39,668 bases of DNA from Aphodosoma sp045600865. Lineage in GTDB: Bacteria; Bacteroidota; Bacteroidia; Bacteroidales; Paludibacteraceae. The stretch spans positions 1 through 39,668 of the forward strand of contig JAZRYS010000126.1 in NCBI GenBank assembly GCA_045600865.1, given 5' to 3'. Shown in pieces: positions 17,615 to 24,573 of this stretch (position 1 is its first letter; every line of letters begins with the position of its first letter). Under the pieces are notes generated by a model. The model was not told the origin of the DNA, did not search any database, and was given only the letters and a program-made list of their open reading frames with translations. Both the position numbers and the translations under genes were made by a program.

Positions 17615-17719
17615 TCCTGACTTCGGGAATGCGTTACCCAAAATATTTTTCAACTATCTGATAATCAGATATAATTATTGGCAAGATTGGTCGTTACGGA
17701 AAAATTCCCGAAGTCAGGA
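17615..17719. repeat. Nested palindromic element
   Basis: The arms 17615-17630 (TCCTGACTTCGGGAAT) and 17704-17719 are exact reverse complements, 73 bases apart. In the middle lies a second perfect palindrome, ATCTGAT-A-ATCAGAT. Size and structure resemble a small non-coding mobile or structural element. Confidence 0.7.
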
Positions 17720-17727
17720 TAAAACAC

Positions 17728-17764
17728 GCAGCAGGTCATCGAAACGATGACCTGCTGCATTTTA
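17728..17764. terminator. Strong 14-bp hairpin terminator
   Basis: GCAGCAGGTCATCG pairs perfectly with 17745-17758 around a loop of AAA; ATTTTAT follows on the plus strand. It is suited to ending the lipoprotein operon. Confidence 0.75.
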
Positions 17765-17795
17765 TCTCGGTGTGACAGTTTCCTGTCATACTATC

Positions 17796-17896
17796 TTAGT
17801 TGAACTTTTCGCGGATGAACGCAATCGAGTCAAGCTATGTGTGGATACATAACCTCGTCATTCTCGATGGAAGGAACGACCTTGCGGCAGTCAGCT
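17796..17896 (-). pseudogene. Duplicated 3'-end fragment of hutH
   Basis: About 100 bases match the last ~33 codons of hutH (18547-18647) at roughly 90% identity, including the stop codon. The fragment contains a one-base insertion (CATAGCT-TGACTC in the minus direction) and unrelated DNA upstream of GCTGACTGCCG. It is a non-functional remnant in the same orientation, 750 bases from the intact gene. Confidence 0.88.
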
Positions 17897-18147
17897 TTGT
17901 AAGACTGTCTGTGGCAATTCGTTGCACTATCACACAGATACTCGCCACAATGTCACCAGTGGTAGTCTGCTTCAAATGGTCGAGTATGTTTTCGAGATGT
18001 TCGACTGTATTGGTCTTGCCAACGGTAAAGCCTACATAATATGAAGGGTATGACTTGCTCCTGGTTTAGTGATGACAAAACAATAACTTTAGACTCACGC
18101 CACTGATGACCCATCGTGACATCATCGGTTGACCTACATGACTTTTT
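17897..18147 (-). other. Coding-like remnant of unknown origin
   Basis: Reading leftwards, a stop-free stretch of about 60 codons just upstream of the hutH fragment gives a protein-like sequence (YYVGFTVGKTNTVEHLENIL, then DHLKQTTTGDIVASICVIVQ). It has no start codon and I cannot assign it. It may be the tail of a gene joined to the hutH scrap. Confidence 0.3.
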
Positions 18148-18265
18148 CATGACTCCGCTGTGAAGTCGATATGAAGTCGGTATGAAGTCGAATTGAACTC
18201 GATTGTTCTTCGATGGCGAATCGAGTTCAATTCGACTTCAATTCGAGTTCAATTCGAGTTCACTA
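18148..18265. repeat. TCGAATT/GAAGTCGA minisatellite
   Basis: About ten degenerate copies of a 10-12-base word (GTGAAGTCGATAT, GAAGTCGAATTGAACTCGAT, TTCGAGTTCAA) in both orientations. Part matches the gap at 955-985. Confidence 0.75.
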
Positions 18266-18448
18266 TTGACTTATTGCGGTATTTCGATGGTGTTTCAATT
18301 GGTGAGGAATGAAAAATGGCAAATGAAAACCCTACATTCCGGAGGACTTCTTGATAAGCCATATAGATCCTGCATGCACTAAAACAATGCAGGTTCATAA
18401 AATGGCTGATTCTTAATGATTTATTCTGATAAATGATTCGTGGATAAT

Positions 18449-18501
18449 CTTGAAATCGGTCGTTAGTGCACGTTTTTGATACACTAACGACCGATTTCAA
18501 G
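18449..18501. repeat. Perfect 20-bp inverted repeat downstream of hutH
   Basis: CTTGAAATCGGTCGTTAGTG (18449-18468) and its exact complement (18482-18501) enclose a 13-base loop, 45 bases past the hutH stop. It probably protects or ends the hut transcript, though no T run follows on the minus strand. The flank reads ATTCGTGGATAATCTT, close to ATTCGTGGAGAATCTT in the loop of the palindrome at 11910. The rest of 18266-18448 shows no gene. Confidence 0.88.
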
Positions 18502-18546
18502 TCAAAATATATGTCCAAGGAATGCGATGATTCCTACCTGAGTCCA

Positions 18547-20028
18547 TTAGTTGAACTTCTCGCGGATGAACGCAATCGAGTCAGCTATGTGTGGATACAT
18601 AACCTCGTCATTCTCGATGAATGGAACAACCTTGCGGTAGTCTGCAACGAGTGCCTCGATTTCGGCAGAAGACTTCATTGGACGACGGAACTCAAGTGCC
18701 TGTGCTGCGTTGAAGAGCTCAATACCGAGAACACGCTCTGTGTTGAGGGCTACGCGGATGAGCTTTGTTGCAGCATTAGCACCCATAGATACGTGATCCT
18801 CCTGACCCTGCGAAGACTCGATGCTGTCAACAGATGCTGGCATACAGAGACCCTTCGACTGGCTTACGATTGAAGCGGCAGTGTATTGAGGAATCATGAA
18901 ACCTGAGTTGAGTCCTGGTTTTGCAACGAGGAATGAAGGCAACTCACGCTTGCCACTGATAAGCTGGTTGATACGCTGGCAAGAGATAGAACCAAGCTCT
19001 GCAAGTGCTATTGCAAGGAAGTCCATGACAATTGCCAATGGCTGACCGTGGAAGTTACCTGCCGAGATAACCATGTCGCTATCTGGAACAACTGTTGGGT
19101 TGTCGGTAGCAGAGTTGATTTCTGTGGTAACGACTGACTTAACGTATGCGATAGCGTCTTTAGAAGCACCATGAACCTGTGGCATACAGCGGAATGAATA
19201 TGGGTCCTGGACATGCTTCTTAGGACGTGCGATAATCTCAGAACCTTTCATGAGGTTGCGGATGCGTTCTGCCGTTGCAAGCTGGCCGTTGTGAGGACGG
19301 ATGGCGTGAACTTCGTAAGTGAATGGCTCGATACGTCCGTCGAATGCGTCAAGAGAGACACCACCGATAGTGTCAGCAGCCTTGCTGAGCTCCTCAGCCT
19401 TGATGAGAGCCCATGTTGCGTGGGCTGCCATGAACTGTGTACCGTTCAGGAGTGCAAGACCTTCCTTAGACTGGAGTGTGATAGGCTCCCAGCCGAATTT
19501 CTTGTTGACCTCGGCAGCAGCAACCTTCTTGCCCTCGAAATATACCTCGCCAAGGCCAAGCAATGGCAAAGACATGTGTGCAAGAGGAGCAAGGTCGCCT
19601 GATGCACCAAGTGAACCATTCTGATATACAACAGGTATCACGTTGTTGTTGAACATATCAGCAAGACGCTGGACAGTGACAACCTGACAGCCAGAATAGC
19701 CATACTGGAGAGACTGAATCTTGAGCAGCATGATGATGCGGATGATCTCTGGGTCAACAGGGTCGCCTGTGCCGCAAGAGTGGCTCATCACTAGGTTCTT
19801 CTGAAGCTGAGAGAGTTCGTCGGCACCTACAGAGATGTTGCAGAGTGAACCGAAACCGGTTGTGACACCATAGATTGGCTCTTTCTGGGTCTTCATCTTG
19901 TTGTCGAGGTAGTCACGGCATTTCTGAATGCGTGCGACAGACTCTTTTGAGAGTTCAATCTGGCGGTTCTCGAAGATGATTGACTTGATATCTTCGATTG
20001 AGATTTTATCAGTTATTACGTATTTCAT
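18547..20028 (-). CDS. hutH: Histidine ammonia-lyase
   Basis: 493 aa. It deaminates L-histidine to trans-urocanate, the first step of histidine degradation. The triad Ala142-Ser143-Gly144 in GSLGASGDLAPLAHM forms the MIO cofactor autocatalytically. Also visible are YGVTTGFGSL (53-62) with the catalytic Tyr and the C-terminal SSQGQEDHVSMG. Length and motif positions match well-studied HutH enzymes. It follows hutU in the same direction after a 110-base gap holding a REP-like element, so the pair is likely one transcript. hutI and the later enzymes are not in the window. Confidence 0.97.
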   Translation of the reverse strand: MKYVITDKISIEDIKSIIFENRQIELSKESVARIQKCRDYLDNKMKTQKEPIYGVTTGFGSLCNISVGADELSQLQKNLVMSHSCGTGDPVDPEIIRIIMLLKIQSLQYGYSGCQVVTVQRLADMFNNNVIPVVYQNGSLGASGDLAPLAHMSLPLLGLGEVYFEGKKVAAAEVNKKFGWEPITLQSKEGLALLNGTQFMAAHATWALIKAEELSKAADTIGGVSLDAFDGRIEPFTYEVHAIRPHNGQLATAERIRNLMKGSEIIARPKKHVQDPYSFRCMPQVHGASKDAIAYVKSVVTTEINSATDNPTVVPDSDMVISAGNFHGQPLAIVMDFLAIALAELGSISCQRINQLISGKRELPSFLVAKPGLNSGFMIPQYTAASIVSQSKGLCMPASVDSIESSQGQEDHVSMGANAATKLIRVALNTERVLGIELFNAAQALEFRRPMKSSAEIEALVADYRKVVPFIENDEVMYPHIADSIAFIREKFN

Positions 20029-20041
20029 TTGTTTATTAGAA

Positions 20042-20130
20042 CTTTTGCCCCTTCAGGGCGTTTGTTTAATTCGATCGTTTACCCAAGGCGTTGCCTTGGG
20101 CTATGTTCTTTTGCCCTTTCAGGGCGTATG
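20042..20130. repeat. REP-like palindromic element between hutU and hutH
   Basis: Two near-identical copies of CTTTTGCCCYTTCAGGGCG (20042-20060, 20108-20126), each a small palindrome, flank a hairpin ACCCAAGG-CGTTG-CCTTGGGCT (20081-20102). Such compound palindromes are widespread in intergenic DNA of this phylum (general knowledge). Here it sits inside an operon and could set the hutU:hutH ratio. Confidence 0.75.
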
Positions 20131-20138
20131 TTTGATTG

Positions 20139-22136
20139 TTAATTCAGGATATCGTCGTCAACAAGATTTGGCATTGTAACGACAAGGCCTGGGGTGCGGT
20201 CCATCTCACGCTGGATGGCGAACATTGCGCCTTCGTTGCGTGCCCACGAACGACGTGCAATACCGTTGTTGACGTCCCACAGGAGCATGTTGTCAATGCG
20301 ACGTGAGCACTCAGCAGTACCATCAACGACCATACCGAAACCGCCATTGATAACTTCGCCCCAACCTACACCACCACCATTGTGGATAGATACCCAGGTA
20401 GCACCACGGAACGAGTCGCCAATGCAGTTCTGGACAGCCATGTCGGCACAGAACTGTGAGCCGTCATAGATATTTGAAGTCTCGCGGAATGGAGAGTCAG
20501 TACCAGAAACATCGTGGTGGTCACGACCGAGGACAACAGGAGCAGAGATTTCGCCAGAAGCGACAGCCTTGTTGAAGGCCTGGGCAATCTTCATACGGCC
20601 TTCGGCATCTGCATAGAGGATACGTGCCTGAGAACCGACAACGAGGTTGTTCTTCTGTGCCTCTTTAATCCAGTGGATATTGTCATCCAGCTGACCGATA
20701 ATCTCCTGAGGAGCGGTCTTGCGGATTTCCTCAAGAACCTCAGTAGCCAAACGGTCTGTTACGGCAAGGTCTTTAGGGTCGCACGAAGTACAAGCCCAGC
20801 GGAAAGGACCAAAGCCGTAGTCGAAGAACATAGGACCCATGATGTCCTGAACGTATGATGGATAGCGGAATTTGCCGTTAGCACCCATGACATCAGCACC
20901 AGCACGTGAAGACTCAAGCAGGAAGGCATTTCCATAGTCGAAGAAATACATACCCTTTGCGGTCAGTTTGTTGATTGCAGCAACGTGACGGCGGAGAGTT
21001 TCCTGAACAGCCTGCTGGAACTTCTCTGGCTCCTCGGCCATCATGCGGTTCGACTCCTCGAATGAGTAACCTACAGGATAGTAACCGCCTGCCCAAGGGT
21101 TATGGAGTGAAGTCTGGTCAGAACCGAGGTTAACCTCAATGCCATCCTTTGCAAGACGCTCCCAGAGGTCAACAACGTTACCCTGATATGCTATAGAGAC
21201 AGCCTCTTTATTGCGAGAAGCCTCAAGCATACGAGGAATCAGTTTGTCAAGGTCATCGTAAACCTCGTTCACCCAACCCTGAGTGTAGCGTGTGTTGACA
21301 GCCTTAGGGTTTATTTCAGCAATTACACCTACTACGCCAGAGATGACAGCAGCCTTTGGCTGAGCACCCGACATACCGCCAAGACCTGCACTGACAAATA
21401 TCTGACCACGGAAGTCCTTCTCGCCTGGTTTCAGGTGCTTGCGTGCGGCGTTCATCACTGTGATTGTCGTGCCGTGAACGATACCTTGTGGGCCGATATA
21501 CATATAAGAACCAGCTGTCATCTGACCATACTGGCTTACGCCGAGGGCATTGTAACGCTCCCAGTCGTCTTTCTTCGAGTAGTTAGGGATGACCATACCG
21601 TTGGTGACAACCACACGTGGAGCCTCTTTCTGCGAAGGAAAGAGTCCGAGTGGGTGACCAGAATACATTACGAGAGTCTGCTCGTCGGTCATCTCGCTGA
21701 GATATTTCATCACGAGGCGATACTGTGCCCAGTTCTGGAATACTGCACCATTGCCACCGTATGTGATGAGCTCGTGAGGATGCTGTGCTACTGCTGGGTC
21801 GAGGTTGTTCTGTATCATCATCATAATGGCGGCTGCCTGACGCGATTTGTGTGGATACTCGTCGATGTGACGTGCATACATCTTGTAGTCAGGACGCAGA
21901 CGGTACATGTAGATACGACCGTATTTCTGCAACTCCTCCTTGAACTCCTTGGCAAGTTCTGCATGGTGTTTCTTTGGGAAATAACGGAGAGCATTGCGAA
22001 GGGCAAGCTTTTTCTCCTCGTCAGTCAGAATCTCCTTACGCTTTGGCGCATGGTTGACTGTTGGGTCATAGGCCTTTGGCTGTGGCAACACGTCAGGAAT
22101 ACCCTCACGTATTGCGGCTTTGAAATCTAATTCCAT
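20139..22136 (-). CDS. hutU: Urocanate hydratase
   Basis: 665 aa. It converts urocanate to 4-imidazolone-5-propionate with tightly bound NAD+. Visible: a Rossmann-like SAGLGGMSGAQPKAA and the C-terminal NVHNGGGVGWGE-type motif (here SIHNGGGVGWGEVINGGFGM), both hallmarks of the family. At about 665 aa it is the longer form found in Bacteroidetes and eukaryotes; the proteobacterial enzyme is about 555 aa. First gene of the hut pair, with a -7 box 43 bases upstream. No HutC-type repressor is nearby. Confidence 0.96.
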   Translation of the reverse strand: MELDFKAAIREGIPDVLPQPKAYDPTVNHAPKRKEILTDEEKKLALRNALRYFPKKHHAELAKEFKEELQKYGRIYMYRLRPDYKMYARHIDEYPHKSRQAAAIMMMIQNNLDPAVAQHPHELITYGGNGAVFQNWAQYRLVMKYLSEMTDEQTLVMYSGHPLGLFPSQKEAPRVVVTNGMVIPNYSKKDDWERYNALGVSQYGQMTAGSYMYIGPQGIVHGTTITVMNAARKHLKPGEKDFRGQIFVSAGLGGMSGAQPKAAVISGVVGVIAEINPKAVNTRYTQGWVNEVYDDLDKLIPRMLEASRNKEAVSIAYQGNVVDLWERLAKDGIEVNLGSDQTSLHNPWAGGYYPVGYSFEESNRMMAEEPEKFQQAVQETLRRHVAAINKLTAKGMYFFDYGNAFLLESSRAGADVMGANGKFRYPSYVQDIMGPMFFDYGFGPFRWACTSCDPKDLAVTDRLATEVLEEIRKTAPQEIIGQLDDNIHWIKEAQKNNLVVGSQARILYADAEGRMKIAQAFNKAVASGEISAPVVLGRDHHDVSGTDSPFRETSNIYDGSQFCADMAVQNCIGDSFRGATWVSIHNGGGVGWGEVINGGFGMVVDGTAECSRRIDNMLLWDVNNGIARRSWARNEGAMFAIQREMDRTPGLVVTMPNLVDDDILN

Positions 22137-22179
22137 ATAGTTGTTTTTGTTATTGTTTTTATGATTGTAAATTCGGCTG

Positions 22180-22187
22180 CAAAGTTA
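22180..22187 (-). promoter_or_regulatory. -7 promoter box of hutUH
   Basis: TAACTTTG on the minus strand, followed by CAGCCG. It is the only box found ahead of hutU. Confidence 0.65.
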
Positions 22188-22227
22188 CGAAGAATTTTTG
22201 TAATGACAAAAAAAACGGCCGATTTTG

Positions 22228-23028
22228 TTAAAATGGGGTTTTCATTATCTTTGCGACGTTCACATTGTACCTTGCGGCAGCCTTGCGGAGTTCACTCTCG
22301 AAGACGTATGCTATTGAGCCTATGAACCCTACAGGAAGGTTTTCATATCCCTGATATTGCATCACGTTACGCTCGAAGAAACGGCAGAATTCATTCACCA
22401 GCAGGTTATGCACATACTCTTTGTCGCGATGAGCACCAAGCAGTTTGGTGAATTGTGCAAGCCAGCGGTTAGGCATTGGCTGACGGTGCACATGTTCTAT
22501 GACAGTAAAGTAATCGAGGTGATATTCTTCTGTGAGAATCCTTGTCAGCCAATCAGGTGTCAGCCCTTTGATGAAGTCTGATATGAGCCACTTGCCAAGC
22601 ACAGAGCCAGAACCTTCGTCGCCTAAGATGAACCCTCCTGCATGAATGTTTCTTTCAATCAGAGAACCGTCCCAGAGAATGGAATTAGAGCCTGTGCCGA
22701 GAATGCAGGCAATTCCAGGTTTATTGCCGAACAATGCCATTGCCGCACCTACAATGTCCGACTGGACTGTCACATCGTCAGTGTGTGCATGGAGTTTCAG
22801 CAAGTCAACAAGAGTCTGAAGGTTGGCACATTCGGCACATCCCGCACCATAGAACCTCACCTTATCCACATTCCCGAAATCCACTTCGTCTAATATCCTC
22901 TCGATAGTCTCCTTAGGCTGTAACACAGGGTTAATACCTTCTGTCTCAAGAGTCTTGAGGATTGTAGTGCCATCCTCGCTGTAGCCCCACTTGGTCTTTG
23001 TGGAGCCAGAATCTGCTATAAGTATCAT
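22228..23028 (-). CDS. BadF/BadG/BcrA-family kinase (N-acetylglucosamine kinase-like)
   Basis: 266 aa actin-fold (ASKHA) kinase. Phosphate-1 loop DSGSTKTKWG near the start, phosphate-2 loop CILGTGSNSILWDG, adenosine loop GDEGSGSVLGKW. Family members phosphorylate amino sugars such as GlcNAc; the substrate here is inferred. The ATG at 23028 is preferred over an in-frame TTG at 23046, which would overlap the ATPase gene; with the ATG the gap is 7 bases. Probably translated from the ATPase transcript, though a link in function is not evident. Confidence 0.85.
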   Translation of the reverse strand: MILIADSGSTKTKWGYSEDGTTILKTLETEGINPVLQPKETIERILDEVDFGNVDKVRFYGAGCAECANLQTLVDLLKLHAHTDDVTVQSDIVGAAMALFGNKPGIACILGTGSNSILWDGSLIERNIHAGGFILGDEGSGSVLGKWLISDFIKGLTPDWLTRILTEEYHLDYFTVIEHVHRQPMPNRWLAQFTKLLGAHRDKEYVHNLLVNEFCRFFERNVMQYQGYENLPVGFIGSIAYVFESELRKAAARYNVNVAKIMKTPF

Positions 23029-23035
23029 ATTGTTG

Positions 23036-24376
23036 TCAGTTTTCAATCAAATATGCCATGTATAGTGGCAGAGTGAGCACATTGTTTTCTCTGCCAATAT
23101 TGTAAGAACCGAACTTCAAGGCATTTTCAACATGATAGACCTCCCGGTTCTTAAGGACTGTCTGCAGCGATTTGGCCTTGCCCGTACTCGCTTTGCATTC
23201 TACAGGCATACATTGTCCGTCGTGACGAATAACGAAATCTATCTCAAGGCCTGATGTCCGGTGAAAATAATACAGTTTCCTGCCCATTTTGCCGAAGACA
23301 TCCGCTATTAGGTTTTCATAAATCGCCCCCTTGTACGAACCGAGAGCACCTTGCTGTATGCTCAGTTGCGTTCCCTCCTCCAGCATTGCGACAAGCAAAC
23401 CTATGTCAGCCATATAGACTTTGAATTCAGTATCAACCCGTTGGCCGTCAAGTGGCAGCTCGGTTGTGCGGATATTGTAGCAACGCCTGATTATACCCGC
23501 ATCTTCAACCCATTTCAGACAACCTGCATAGTCGCGTCCCCTTGCCCCTTCGCGGACTGCAGCGAAAGAGAATTTCTTGTACTCGCGGGCCAATTGTGAA
23601 GGAATGGAATCAAAGCACTCTATAATTCTCGCCTTGTCTGCCTGTGTGGCATATTTCAGCATGTCGCTTTTGTAGTCATTAAGAATCCTATGCTGTATTC
23701 GCAGGACAAGGTTCAGTTTGTGGGTGGTCATGAAACAGGTGACAGCTTCCGGCATTCCCCCTACCATTACATAATTTCGCAAATGGGCCATCATTACGTC
23801 ATGGATGGCAGCATCTACTGGCATTTCGCTGGCAAGGGAGTTTTGGAGATATTCCAGCACTCTTTCCTTCACTCCATTAGCCCACAGCCACTCCTCAAAA
23901 TCCATTGGGTACATATCAATGATTTCCTCAAACCCCACAGGAATGCTTGCCAGCTGTTCCTCCTTCTGGTCTGCCTTACTCTTATAGCCGCTCACCCCTA
24001 ACAGAGAGCCTGTACACATCACCTCATAACGACCGTCAAGATGAAAGTACTTTAACGAGGAGCGAGCCAACGGACAATCCTGAATCTCGTCGAAAATGAG
24101 GCAGGTCTCTCCTGGCTCAAACTCATAATTTTGATATTCGGGAGTGGCGGACATTCGCAATATAATTGAATCAATATCAAGGTTAGGCATGAAGAAACGC
24201 TTGTACTCTGGGTGCTCCCTGAAGTCAAGATATATGACATTCTTGAAATTCTGTCCGGCAAACTGCCGTACAGAACTGGTCTTGCCGCATTGCCTTACAC
24301 CTTTTATTACAATGGGTTTATGATTTGGCGTTTTTAGCCATTCACTTAATTGCCTTTCAATCTTGCGTTTATACAT
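23036..24376 (-). CDS. AAA_14/DUF4143 ATP-binding protein with nuclease-like C-terminus
   Basis: 446 aa. P-loop GVRQCGKT (26-33) and Walker B CLIFDEIQD (D96-E97) in the AAA_14 domain, a winged-helix middle, and a C-terminal DUF4143 segment with SGLEIDFVI and VECK (E378, D380, E393, K395). That spacing fits a PD-(D/E)XK restriction-like fold. The biological role of this large, often multi-copy Bacteroidetes/archaeal family is poorly known; defence, mobile elements and toxin-like roles have been suggested. Its leader contains two 33-bp tandem repeats plus an inverted third copy. A truncated sister gene lies at 32726. Confidence 0.88.
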   Translation of the reverse strand: MYKRKIERQLSEWLKTPNHKPIVIKGVRQCGKTSSVRQFAGQNFKNVIYLDFREHPEYKRFFMPNLDIDSIILRMSATPEYQNYEFEPGETCLIFDEIQDCPLARSSLKYFHLDGRYEVMCTGSLLGVSGYKSKADQKEEQLASIPVGFEEIIDMYPMDFEEWLWANGVKERVLEYLQNSLASEMPVDAAIHDVMMAHLRNYVMVGGMPEAVTCFMTTHKLNLVLRIQHRILNDYKSDMLKYATQADKARIIECFDSIPSQLAREYKKFSFAAVREGARGRDYAGCLKWVEDAGIIRRCYNIRTTELPLDGQRVDTEFKVYMADIGLLVAMLEEGTQLSIQQGALGSYKGAIYENLIADVFGKMGRKLYYFHRTSGLEIDFVIRHDGQCMPVECKASTGKAKSLQTVLKNREVYHVENALKFGSYNIGRENNVLTLPLYMAYLIEN

Positions 24377-24380
24377 GTTA

Positions 24381-24478
24381 TTGCACGTTTTTCAACCGAA
24401 TAATGTGTGAATATTGCACGTTTTTCAACCGAATAATGTGTGAATGCGGCACATTATTTGACCGAAAAACGTTGCAAA
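24381..24478. repeat. 33-bp-period repeats in the ATPase leader
   Basis: Two tandem copies begin at 24381 and 24414 (TTGCACGTTTTTCAACCGAA, then TAATGTGTGAAT). A third, inverted and imperfect copy (CACATTATTTGACCGAAAAA) ends beside the -7 box. All lie between promoter and start codon, so they are transcribed. Confidence 0.88.
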
Positions 24479-24482
24479 GGTA
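24475..24482 (-). promoter_or_regulatory. -7 promoter box of AAA_14 ATPase-kinase pair
   Basis: TACCTTTG on the minus strand, 98 bases ahead of the ATPase start. The space between is filled by the repeats. Confidence 0.7.
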
Positions 24483-24522
24483 CGAATAATTTTTGGAATG
24501 GCAATAAGTTTTTGAGAAAATG

Positions 24523-24554
24523 TTTGTTGGAATAAGAAAATGTTTGTACCTTTG
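24523..24554 (+). promoter_or_regulatory. Promoter of sulfatase-fold gene
   Basis: TTTG (24523-24526), 20 bases, TACCTTTG (24547-24554). It sets the start at 24574 instead of 24520. Confidence 0.78.
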
Positions 24555-24573
24555 CGGGCAAATATCCTATGGC

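Noticed and set aside
23029..23046. TTG start for the BadF-type kinase
   Set aside because: It would overlap the ATPase stop, and a better ATG lies 18 bases downstream just after that stop.
24381..24446. Two repeats as a mini-CRISPR
   Set aside because: Units are contiguous with no spacer, only two direct copies, and there are no cas genes.
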